This document shows positions 34,271 to 41,977 of a DNA stretch of 64,000 nt, in pieces. Position 1 is the first letter of the stretch. Every line of letters starts with the position of its first letter. This stretch comes from Zunongwangia atlantica 22II14-10F7 (GTDB lineage Bacteria; Bacteroidota; Bacteroidia; Flavobacteriales; Flavobacteriaceae), in assembly GCF_002094855.1 (NCBI RefSeq), contig NZ_ARYN01000006.1, positions 62,001-126,000 on the forward strand. Reading direction: 5' to 3'. The translations under genes were made by a program, and so were the position numbers. The notes under the pieces were generated by a model that did not search any database, was not told the DNA's origin, and saw only the letters and a program-made list of their open reading frames with translations.

Positions 34271-34696
34271 CTAGTTGTACCAGGGTTTTTTAGCGCAAAA
34301 ATTGGCAAACCATATTAAAATGATACAAACCAGAGTTACAATTATGGGTAAAATCAATGCCTGATTTCCGTAGACTTTTAAAGCGTTTGCAACAAAAAGG
34401 CTATGTCCCATTTGTATAATTACAGCCAAAAGCGAAACAATAAATAATGTTCTTGCCCAGCCTGTTTTTAAAAGTAAACCTAAACTGCCTAAAAAACCTG
34501 CAATTACAGCTATAAAATAAACAAGATATGTCCAGCTGGGGTAAGAGTCATATAATTCTCTTTCGGCTTTTGGGAGCGCTTCAAGAGCTTCCGGCGTCAT
34601 TAAAACCTGGGCAGCAAACGAGCCAATTCCCATTAAATTCCACAACAAAAAAATGATGCTTAAAATCCAAAACCATAGTGGTGTTTTTGTTTCCAT
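34271..34696 (-). CDS. four-helix membrane protein
   Basis: 141 residues, hydrophobic helices at about 8-30, 52-74, 80-97 and 112-132. The pattern (PLWFWILSIIFLLWNLMGI, DSYPSWTYLVYFIAVIAG) is that of small uncharacterised Bacteroidota membrane proteins with sugar- or ion-transporter annotations but without proven function. It is first in the operon that ends in the MutS-like ATPase. Confidence 0.65.
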   Translation of the reverse strand: METKTPLWFWILSIIFLLWNLMGIGSFAAQVLMTPEALEALPKAERELYDSYPSWTYLVYFIAVIAGFLGSLGLLLKTGWARTLFIVSLLAVIIQMGHSLFVANALKVYGNQALILPIIVTLVCIILIWFANFCAKKPWYN

Positions 34697-34787
34697 AGAA
34701 ATAAGATTAAAAATAGATAAAATCGCCCGGCATTCTATAAAAACTATATTTCTCTTGCTTAGTTAAGATAAGCAAATAATCTGGAAT

Positions 34788-36173
34788 TTAGTAGTTTGCA
34801 AGTGCACCAAAATTTTTAGATTGCATAACTTCGCTATGTTCTATATCTTCAAGCTTAATTTGGTAGACGCTATTTCTTGGTAAAAAGTTGTAATTGTAGC
34901 TACTTACGCCACCTATTAAAATAAGTTTATTCTCGTAAATATGCATAGCAGAAGCTTGTCGCTTCACCGGGATGTGATATTCCTTCAGGCTTTTGGTAAT
35001 AAGATTGTAGGTGCAAAGTTTACCCTCGTCGTATACGTAAAGTAAATCACCAGCACTGGCTAAAGCCGGTTGCGCCATTCCCTGAAAAAGTACCGCTTCA
35101 CGTTGCCATTTTCTGGTATTTAGATCGTAAGATTCTATGCCCGTAAGTTTTTCACCAGCAAAGCCTCCCACCATGTAAAATTTATTATCTACTAGGATTC
35201 CCTGGGTTTCCTTTGCTTCTGGCATATTGCCAAGTTCGTACCATAAACCGGTTTCCAGATCCTGTAAATGAACTTTGTTGGTGTACTCTTTGGTATCTCG
35301 TTCTCTATTCTTTTTAACCGAGCCGCCCATAATTACCAAATTGTTTTGGTAAACAAAAGAAGCCGCATTAACCGCCATGTGAGGATTGGTTTCGTCTACC
35401 AGAATACTGTCGGTTTTGGGATCATAGATCTCGATGGTGTTATCTAGATATTCGAATTTGCCATTTCTGGATAAAGTTTTTCCTCCAAAAACATAGAATT
35501 TCTCCTTGTAAGCAAGCATACCATTCATAGCACGTTCAGCAAACGTATTTTTTAATTTCTTAGTCCATTGATCTGCTTCTATGTCGTAAACCAAAAGGTC
35601 ACCTCTAAAATCATCAAAATTAATGGAGAAACTGTTTTTAGAAAGCTGTTTTAGCATCGCATTGGGATCAGACATGTTTTCGTTATTAATCGATAATCTA
35701 TGGTTTAGATCGTCTGTACGAGTGGTGGCATTCCCTGCGATGATATAAATTTTGCCATCTTTTAAGACTGAACCGAACTCAAACAATCCATAAGGCAGGT
35801 TTTCTAATTTTTTATACGGAACATTTTTGAAATGCTTGGTCTGGCTAGAGATGGTTACTTCGGTTAAAGATTCTGTAGTTTGTTCGAGTAGAATCGGACT
35901 TTTTCTTGATATTAAATCCCGAAGGCTTATCGCTGTTTTTTTATAGTTCAGAATAGAAAAATGAATGCTATCATCAAGATGCTCTTTTCTATATTTTATG
36001 CTGAAGTTCCCTTGTTTATCGGTTATTTCTACTGCTTCTTGTTTGTTATAATAGATATGAACACCTTCTAAAGGATTATTAGTATCTGCATCCAGAACCT
36101 TTCCTTCTAATTGCTGAGCAAAACTCTGGCTGCAAAAAATGATGACTAAAGAAAAGAAAATGAAGTTTTTCAC
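34788..36173 (-). CDS. Kelch repeat protein with CarboxypepD_reg-like domain
   Basis: 461 residues. A signal peptide (about 1-19, ending SFAQ) leads to a carboxypeptidase regulatory-like domain (LEGKVLDADTNNPLEGVHIY) at about 20-105. The remainder has five to six Kelch repeats, e.g. IYIIAGNATTR, FYVFGGKTLSR, LVIMGGSVKKN, FYMVGGFAGEK and LILIGGVSSYN, that should build a beta propeller. It should act in the periplasm or on the cell surface as a binding module. It is single, 90 bases upstream of the membrane protein gene on the same strand. Confidence 0.85.
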   Translation of the reverse strand: MKNFIFFSLVIIFCSQSFAQQLEGKVLDADTNNPLEGVHIYYNKQEAVEITDKQGNFSIKYRKEHLDDSIHFSILNYKKTAISLRDLISRKSPILLEQTTESLTEVTISSQTKHFKNVPYKKLENLPYGLFEFGSVLKDGKIYIIAGNATTRTDDLNHRLSINNENMSDPNAMLKQLSKNSFSINFDDFRGDLLVYDIEADQWTKKLKNTFAERAMNGMLAYKEKFYVFGGKTLSRNGKFEYLDNTIEIYDPKTDSILVDETNPHMAVNAASFVYQNNLVIMGGSVKKNRERDTKEYTNKVHLQDLETGLWYELGNMPEAKETQGILVDNKFYMVGGFAGEKLTGIESYDLNTRKWQREAVLFQGMAQPALASAGDLLYVYDEGKLCTYNLITKSLKEYHIPVKRQASAMHIYENKLILIGGVSSYNYNFLPRNSVYQIKLEDIEHSEVMQSKNFGALANY

Positions 36174-36338
36174 GATACGAATTTTTGATGAATGGCTATA
36201 ACTAGACTAATGAATCTTTAAAATAAACATAAATACTAAGAATCTTAGGTTTTTAATATTAATTTTTGAGTATCGGTTGCGTATATAAGGTTTTAAGGGA
36301 ATAGAGAAATCTTCTTTTAAACTAAAATTTACTAGAAC

Positions 36339-36707
36339 TTATTTGTTGATTTTTGCCTCTTTTTTCAAATGAAATAATTGTGGTTTTCTAATAAATGAAG
36401 CAAATATTGTAGCCATTACAATCAAAATCGTTACTTCGTAGGCTTTGCCTTTGTACAGATGAATAAGCACAATAAAAGTCATATAAAGCGCTAGGAGAGA
36501 AGTGCCAATAAGTATTGTCTTGTGGTAAAGAAATAATCCGGTTGCGATTAAAAGAAATATTCCTGTAGCGATCATTATCGCGCTATTGGCGAAAATTTTT
36601 TCTGTTTGATTTGAGTTTAAAATTTTGTCTAAAGCATTCGGAATATAAAACAATGTAATGATCGCAGATGGCATCCATCTTAGCAAAGAGATTAAAGTTT
36701 TGTGCAT
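36339..36707 (-). CDS. DoxX-like membrane protein
   Basis: 122 residues, four helices at about 8-25, 40-58, 64-86 and 92-108. The N-terminal ALDKILNS after the first helix resembles the DoxX-like pattern, but the match is weak. It follows a second DoxX-like gene by 40 bases, likely in one transcript. The role is unknown. Confidence 0.55.
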   Translation of the reverse strand: MHKTLISLLRWMPSAIITLFYIPNALDKILNSNQTEKIFANSAIMIATGIFLLIATGLFLYHKTILIGTSLLALYMTFIVLIHLYKGKAYEVTILIVMATIFASFIRKPQLFHLKKEAKINK

Positions 36708-36747
36708 ATCATAATTGTTTTTCGGATTTAAATTGCTTCCGAAGTCT

Positions 36748-37653
36748 CTAATTATATAAATTATTCAAATAATCTTCTTTTTCTGTCAATCTCTTTAAAT
36801 CGATCATCGCAGGAATCGAATCATTCATCACGCCATTAATTGTTAAATTTTCTTTATCCAGACGCCCAATGATCGAATTGATTTTGTTTACGGGAGGATC
36901 AAAATACATTCTAATTTCTCTTTTATAAATTGAATATCTTCCGTAGTAAATAGAATCATTCATAGAAATTATTGCCTGGTGAGTGTGTTCTAAAAATAAC
37001 ATTGGGCTAGATCCCAATTTTCCTTTGGTAATTTCAAGATCTTTATCGTCAATCTTAAATTCTTCAATCGTATAACTTCCTGTCACCGTATCGTCTACTG
37101 TAGATTTTAGGTTGTATGAAAATATGCCATAACCAATAGGAAGTATTAAAACATATAGAAAGGGCAGTTTATGTAAAAATCCCTTTTTCTGCGGAAGTAA
37201 GGATCGTTTAATTCTGCCACTATTCAGAATAAAAAATTGATAGAGATCTTTCCTATATTCTAAAAGCAATAGAAAGCTTAGAACGAAATCTAAAATAATA
37301 TGAGAAAGCGCAAAGTAGATCTCAAATTCGATATTTAAAATCAAAATATTTAGACAAACTCCTATTGAAATTAATAAAGCAATTAATCGCGTTCTTTTAA
37401 AAACGATTAAAATTCCTATCAAAAGTTCAGCAAGGCCAATAAAAATATTGTAGTTGTAAGATCTTCCAAAGAAAGACCACATGTGTTGGTATTTGGATAT
37501 TTCGGCTAAAGGTAAAAATGATTCGTAATGCAGAATTCTAAACTGCATAAACAGCAATTTTGGAATTCCGAAGCAAATCATTTTGATAGAAAGATAATAA
37601 ATGGCCAGGTACTTAATAATAGAAAGTAGCCTCTTAGTGATGTTTGATTTCAA
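36748..37653 (-). CDS. DoxX-like membrane protein with C-terminal soluble domain
   Basis: 301 residues. The first 190 residues have about six helices with a DoxX/methylamine-utilisation-like arrangement (MICFGIPKLLFMQFRILHYE, IFIGLAELLIGILIVFKRTR). The last 100 residues are soluble and strand-rich (SYTIEEFKIDDKDLEI, MNDSIYYGRYSIYKREIRMY) and should face the periplasm. No metal or redox motif is seen. It comes first in the pair with the smaller membrane protein. Confidence 0.6.
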   Translation of the reverse strand: MKSNITKRLLSIIKYLAIYYLSIKMICFGIPKLLFMQFRILHYESFLPLAEISKYQHMWSFFGRSYNYNIFIGLAELLIGILIVFKRTRLIALLISIGVCLNILILNIEFEIYFALSHIILDFVLSFLLLLEYRKDLYQFFILNSGRIKRSLLPQKKGFLHKLPFLYVLILPIGYGIFSYNLKSTVDDTVTGSYTIEEFKIDDKDLEITKGKLGSSPMLFLEHTHQAIISMNDSIYYGRYSIYKREIRMYFDPPVNKINSIIGRLDKENLTINGVMNDSIPAMIDLKRLTEKEDYLNNLYN

Positions 37654-37863
37654 TTGAAAATAAAATGGTTGATGGGAATAAAACGCATTTATGTTAAAAC
37701 TATTGTTAAGTAAATGGAATACTGTTGTTTATAATGGAAGTAAGCAGAATATTATCAATTCTAAATATTGAATGTTTTGTGTTTTTAAACGATTACAATC
37801 ATTTACAAACGAATTTATACGAAAACAATTAGTTTACAGACGAATAAGGCTTTTTTGGCGCTC

Positions 37864-37871
37864 TATGTTTG
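37864..37871 (+). promoter_or_regulatory. -7 element before ssb
   Basis: TATGTTTG matches TAnnTTTG, 50 bases before the ssb ATG. The -33 region has no TTG at N17-23 (nearest is TTTAC at 37833), so only half of the consensus is met. Confidence 0.45.
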
Positions 37872-37921
37872 CAGCGTTGAAATGAACGAATGATTTTCAA
37901 TTACAATTAAATTCTATAGTT

Positions 37922-38254
37922 ATGAGTACTTTACGAAACAGCGTTAAATTGATTGGCCATGTAGGCACAGAGCCCGAAATTGTAAATTTAGAATCAGGTA
38001 AAAAACTGGCAAAATTCTCTATTGCAACCAACGAATTTTACAAAAATTCCAAAGGAGAAAAAGTTTCTGAAACGCAATGGCATAATTTGGTGGCCTGGGG
38101 CAAGACGGCAGATATTGTAGAGAATTATGTGCCTAAGGGAAAAGAAATCGCAGTAGACGGAAAACTTACCAGTAGAAGTTACGAAGATAAAGCAGGAAAT
38201 AAACGTTATATAACCGAAATCATTTGCAACGAAATTCTGCTTTTAGGCAAGTAA
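37922..38254 (+). CDS. ssb: single-stranded DNA-binding protein, short form without C-terminal tail
   Basis: 110 residues with one OB fold: MSTLRNSVKLIGHVGTEPEI, KLAKFSIATNEFYKN, TQWHNLVAWGKTADI and VDGKLTSRSYEDKAGNKRYI. The protein stops at the end of the fold (EIICNEILLLGK) with no linker and no acidic DDDIPF-type tip, which in full-length SSB recruits repair and replication proteins. It binds single-stranded DNA but may not recruit partners. Another full-length ssb is likely elsewhere in the genome. It is single, with its own terminator. Confidence 0.9.
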   Translation: MSTLRNSVKLIGHVGTEPEIVNLESGKKLAKFSIATNEFYKNSKGEKVSETQWHNLVAWGKTADIVENYVPKGKEIAVDGKLTSRSYEDKAGNKRYITEIICNEILLLGK

Positions 38255-38283
38255 TTTTTTCGCTGAGGTTTTATATAATGCTG

Positions 38284-38325
38284 AAAAACTCCGTTTCCTA
38301 TGTTTTAAGAAAACGGAGTTTTTTG
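38284..38325 (+). terminator. terminator after ssb
   Basis: AAAAACTCCGTTT pairs with AAACGGAGTTTTTT around a 15-base loop, followed by a further T-run. It lies about 30 bases after the ssb stop. Confidence 0.8.
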
Positions 38326-38330
38326 TTTTT

Positions 38331-38420
38331 TATTGGCATCGCCAGAGGATATAATACCTCGAAATTAAAAATTTACTTTTAACGAATGCCTTTCAGGCTT
38401 GTCCAAAAGTACTTTACTTA
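38331..38420. repeat. ATTGGCAxCGCCA repeat after a terminator, copy 1
   Basis: ATTGGCATCGCCAGAGGATA then TAATACCTCGA directly follows the ssb terminator. A nearly identical stretch (ATTGGCACCGCCAAAGGCTA then TAATACCTCGA) directly follows the terminator at 58679-58716. The remaining bases up to 38420 are more diverged. Confidence 0.65.
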
Positions 38421-38452
38421 AGGCTGAAATTCGATAATTTGAACCTAAATTT

Positions 38453-40225
38453 TTAGTGCATTTGAGCTTCACCAGCACCGCTTGGGATTCTAATATCTTC
38501 AACGATTTGCTGCACATTCTCTGGTGGAGCAGGAGTAAGTCTTGAAATTACTATTGCCAGGATAAAATTAATGAGCATAGCGATAACGCCAAAACCTTCA
38601 GGTGAAGTGCCAAACCACCATTCACTTTCCGGTAACGGATCCATAATGCCTATTAATCCGGTTTTAAACCTAATCATATAAAATAGCATTAAGCTTATTC
38701 CCGCGATCATTCCGGTAACGGCTCCCTGGCGATTCATTCTTTTATCAAAAATCCCCAAAACGATTGCCGGGAAAAACGAAGCCGCGGCTAAACCAAATGC
38801 CAGTGCGACGACGGCGGCAACAAAACCAGGTGGATAAATTCCGAAGAAACCTGCAACAATAATAGCGACTAAAATGCTTATTCTCGCAATTAAAAGTTCA
38901 CCTTTGTCTGAAATGTTAGGTTTTAATTGCTTTTTTACAAGGTCGTGAGAAACAGAAGTAGAAATTACCAAAAGCAAACCTGCGGCAGTAGATAATGCAG
39001 CAGCCAAACCTCCGGCAGCCACCAAACCAATGACCCAATTTGGTAATTGCGCGATCTCTGGATTGGCCAAAACCATAATGTCTTTGTCTACATATAATTC
39101 ATTTTCAGCAGTGCTGGGATTACTAATAATTCGTTCGCCATTTTTACCTCTTTCCTCTGTAAAAACTGGTTTTCCGTTTACAGCATCTGAATTTCGATAT
39201 TGGATCTTTCCGTCGTTATTTTTATCGGTCCAGGAAATTAATCCGGTATTTTCCCAGTTTTTAAACCAGTCGGGCAAATCGGTATAAGCCGTTTCATTTA
39301 CGGTAGTGATCAAATTTGTTCTGGCAAAAACCGAAACTGCCGGAGCCGTAGTGTATAAAATAGCGATTAGTAATAAAGCATAACCGGCAGATTTTCTGGC
39401 ATCTTTTACCTTAGGTACCGTAAAGAACCGAACGATAACATGAGGCAAACCAGAAGTGCCCGCCATTAATGCAAAAGTAATTGCAAAAATATCCCAGGTA
39501 GATTTTGTACCGCTTGTATATTCTTTAAAGCCTAATTGTGTATGTAATTCGTCTAATTTATCTAAAAGAAAAGTGCCATCTTCAACTCTGGCGCCCATCC
39601 CGATTTGTGGAAAGGGATTTCCGGTCATTTGGATAGAAATAAAAATAGCAGGAACCATAAAGGCAAAGATCAGTACGCAATATTGGGCTACCTGGGTGTA
39701 TGTGATTCCTTTCATTCCGCCTAAAAAAGCAAAAACCAAAACTACCGCCATCCCAATTAAAACACCTTTGGTAATATCTACCTGCAAAAACTGAGAAAAT
39801 ACAATTCCTACGCCACGCATTTGCCCGGCCACATACGTAAACGAAACAATTAAAGCACAAATAATGGCAATAGTTCGAGCCGAGTTAGAATAGTAACGGT
39901 CGCCGATAAAATCTGGAACTGTAAATTTCCCAAACTTTCTAAGATAGGGAGCAAGCAAAAGCGCGAGAAGTACATAACCGCCCGTCCAGCCCATCAAATA
40001 AACCGAACCATCGTAACCGCTAAATGAGATAAGTCCTGCCATAGATATGAAGGAAGCTGCGCTCATCCAATCGGCTGCGGTTGCCATTCCATTGGCCAAC
40101 GGAGAAACGCCGCCACCAGCGATATAAAAATCTTTAGTTGAGGAAGCCCGGGCCCAAATTGCTATACCAAAATACAGCGTAAAGCTAATGCCGACTAAAA
40201 TCCAGGTCCATAATTGAACATCCAT
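38453..40225 (-). CDS. sodium:solute symporter, VC_2705/acetate permease type
   Basis: 590 residues of the SSS family with about 13 helices. Signature segments are TAADWMSAASFISMAGLISF and LAAALSTAAGLLLVISTSVS. Between two helices lies an insert of about 75 residues with DLPDWFKNWENTGLISWTDK followed by NNDGKIQYRN, which has the spacing of an EF-hand-like loop. The protein belongs to the acetate/monocarboxylate branch and should co-transport Na+ with an organic acid. It pairs with the DUF4212 small subunit upstream (gap of 46 bases), a known two-gene arrangement. Confidence 0.88.
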   Translation of the reverse strand: MDVQLWTWILVGISFTLYFGIAIWARASSTKDFYIAGGGVSPLANGMATAADWMSAASFISMAGLISFSGYDGSVYLMGWTGGYVLLALLLAPYLRKFGKFTVPDFIGDRYYSNSARTIAIICALIVSFTYVAGQMRGVGIVFSQFLQVDITKGVLIGMAVVLVFAFLGGMKGITYTQVAQYCVLIFAFMVPAIFISIQMTGNPFPQIGMGARVEDGTFLLDKLDELHTQLGFKEYTSGTKSTWDIFAITFALMAGTSGLPHVIVRFFTVPKVKDARKSAGYALLLIAILYTTAPAVSVFARTNLITTVNETAYTDLPDWFKNWENTGLISWTDKNNDGKIQYRNSDAVNGKPVFTEERGKNGERIISNPSTAENELYVDKDIMVLANPEIAQLPNWVIGLVAAGGLAAALSTAAGLLLVISTSVSHDLVKKQLKPNISDKGELLIARISILVAIIVAGFFGIYPPGFVAAVVALAFGLAAASFFPAIVLGIFDKRMNRQGAVTGMIAGISLMLFYMIRFKTGLIGIMDPLPESEWWFGTSPEGFGVIAMLINFILAIVISRLTPAPPENVQQIVEDIRIPSGAGEAQMH

Positions 40226-40271
40226 AAGTATAATCTTAAAAGTGAGTGAGTTTTAAAAGTGTAGGTTTTGA

Positions 40272-40523
40272 TTATTGAGCATAACCATATTTTTTATCCA
40301 GTTTATTCATTAAGTGTATGTAAATGAAAATTAGGATCACAAAAACATAAATTGAACCTTGCTGTGCAAACCAAAATCCCAGCTTAAAACCACCAAGTTT
40401 AAATTGATTTAGAAAATCCTTGAATAAAATTCCTGCTCCAAAGGAGACAATAAACCATACGCTTAAAAGGATAAAGAGATATTTGAGGTTTTCGCGCCAG
40501 TATTTTTTTGCTTTGTTTTTCAA
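40272..40523 (-). CDS. DUF4212 sodium/substrate symporter small subunit
   Basis: 83 residues, two helices (about 14-35 and 50-72). KKYWRENLKYLFILLSVWF then GAGILFKDFLNQ and LGFWFAQQGSIYVFVILIFI match DUF4212. This family is encoded directly before VC_2705-type symporters and is regarded as their small subunit, and the arrangement here is the same. Confidence 0.9.
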   Translation of the reverse strand: MKNKAKKYWRENLKYLFILLSVWFIVSFGAGILFKDFLNQFKLGGFKLGFWFAQQGSIYVFVILIFIYIHLMNKLDKKYGYAQ

Positions 40524-40741
40524 AATGCTATTATTGATAAATAAATTGTCAGAATTTAATAAATATAATTTAAATATATCAATAAAATTATTTATTAATT
40601 GTGATTTACGTATCCTGCTGTATAGGCTTAATTTTTATTCGTGTTGAAAGAATAGATGTAAGCTATCAAAAATGTTAGTGAATCTATTTTAAAAAAATAC
40701 CGCCTTAGTTTTAGGATGTGGTAATTTGCATAAAAAAGAAA

Positions 40742-41032
40742 ATGGCAAAGAAAGCTAATGTTTACCGACTTAAGTTAGAGACAGTATCTACTCTAAAAGA
40801 AGATGTAAAGCATCAAAATATCGAATTTGAATTTGGAAATCATGATGAGATTTTCGGAATTATAGATGCTGTAAAATCTAAAGAACTTTTTGAAACCGAA
40901 GCCGAAGCAACCGAATTTGCTCTGGGTTTAAAATTGTTTAGCGAAGTAATGCTGAAAAATAAAAAGCATCCTTTATTTGAAGAATTTCAGCCAGAATTCG
41001 TCAAATTCATGAAGAAATTGAAAGCCAGCTAA
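40742..41032 (+). CDS. DUF3861-like small protein
   Basis: 96 residues from the ATG at 40742 (MAKKANVYRLKLETVS); an upstream start at 40718 is possible but adds only a basic stub. Strand-helix pattern with KELFETEAEATEFALGLKLF and the ending PLFEEFQPEFVKFMKKLK. It fits the DUF3861 family of small soluble proteins of unknown function. It is convergent with the HDAC-family gene: the two stop codons overlap by four bases (41029-41032). Confidence 0.68.
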   Translation: MAKKANVYRLKLETVSTLKEDVKHQNIEFEFGNHDEIFGIIDAVKSKELFETEAEATEFALGLKLFSEVMLKNKKHPLFEEFQPEFVKFMKKLKAS

Positions 41033-41931
41033 AAATAGATATGTTGCGTTAAGCGATAGGTGTTGGCGTGAGCTTCGATAATTACTTTAATCTCTGGAGA
41101 ATAGCCGCCACCCATGCTACATTGTACCGGGATTTTTAGGTCGTGACAGGTTTGCAAAACAAATCGGTCACGTTCCTTGCATCCTGCGATACTACAGGAA
41201 AGTCGGCCAAGTTTGTCGGTTTCCAGAATGTCTACTCCGCATAGATAAAAGATAAAGTCGGGTTGTACTTTTTCAATAAGACCGGGTAGCGTTTCCTTTA
41301 AAGTTTTTAGATAATATTCATCTTTGGAGCCATCGGGAACTTCAATATCGAGATCTGAAATTTCTTTTCTGAAAGGATAATTTCCTTTTCCGTGCATCGA
41401 AAATGTAAAAACTGAATCATCATTCTGAAAAATTTCAGCCGTACCATTTCCCTGATGAACATCAAGATCGATAATGAGTATTTTTTCAGCTAATTTTTTC
41501 TTCTGAAGGTACCTCGCAGCAATCGCCTGGTCGTGCAACAGGCAAAAGGCTTCACCGTGATCGCTATAGGCGTGATGCGTACCGCCGGCAATATTCATAG
41601 AAATTCCGTGTTCTAAAGAATAATGGCAGCCTTCAATCGTACCACCGGCAATAATAATCTCACGATCTACAAGCTCCTGCGATAGCGGAAAACCGGTTTT
41701 TCTAATCGCCCTGCGATCTAAGCTAAGATTCGTTAAATTCTCGACGTATTCTTTGGTGTGAACCGCAAGAATATTTTCTAAATCTGCCGGTTTCGGACTA
41801 AAAAAATGTTGCTCTTCACAAGTGCCTTCATGTAGAAGTTGTTTAGGTAACAACTCATATTTCTCCATCGGGAAACGATGTTTTTCTGGCAACGGATGCT
41901 TGTAAATGGGGTGAAAGGCAATTTTGAGCAT
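41029..41931 (-). CDS. histone deacetylase-family amidohydrolase
   Basis: 300 residues of the arginase/deacetylase fold (AcuC/Hda1-like). Zinc and active-site residues lie in GGTHHAYSDHGEAFCLLHDQ, IIDLDVHQGNGT, SMHGKGNYPF and YLCGVDILETDKLG. The bacterial members deacetylate small molecules (acetylpolyamines) or proteins such as acetyl-CoA synthetase; the substrate cannot be told here. Its start lies 47 bases after the metG stop with a terminator between, so the two are separate units. Confidence 0.88.
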   Translation of the reverse strand: MLKIAFHPIYKHPLPEKHRFPMEKYELLPKQLLHEGTCEEQHFFSPKPADLENILAVHTKEYVENLTNLSLDRRAIRKTGFPLSQELVDREIIIAGGTIEGCHYSLEHGISMNIAGGTHHAYSDHGEAFCLLHDQAIAARYLQKKKLAEKILIIDLDVHQGNGTAEIFQNDDSVFTFSMHGKGNYPFRKEISDLDIEVPDGSKDEYYLKTLKETLPGLIEKVQPDFIFYLCGVDILETDKLGRLSCSIAGCKERDRFVLQTCHDLKIPVQCSMGGGYSPEIKVIIEAHANTYRLTQHIYF

Positions 41932-41940
41932 AGTGTAAAT

Positions 41941-41977
41941 AAAAAACGGCTGAAATTATTTTCAGCCGTTTCAATTT
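41941..41977 (-). terminator. terminator after metG
   Basis: AAACGGCTGAAA and TTTCAGCCGTTT form a twelve-base stem with a short A/T loop. On the minus strand it is followed by TTTTTTATTT and lies directly beyond the metG stop. Confidence 0.85.

Noticed and set aside
39456-39794. Plus-strand ORF of 112 codons in the symporter gene
   Set aside because: Antisense to the conserved symporter; it has no start context and no recognised motif.
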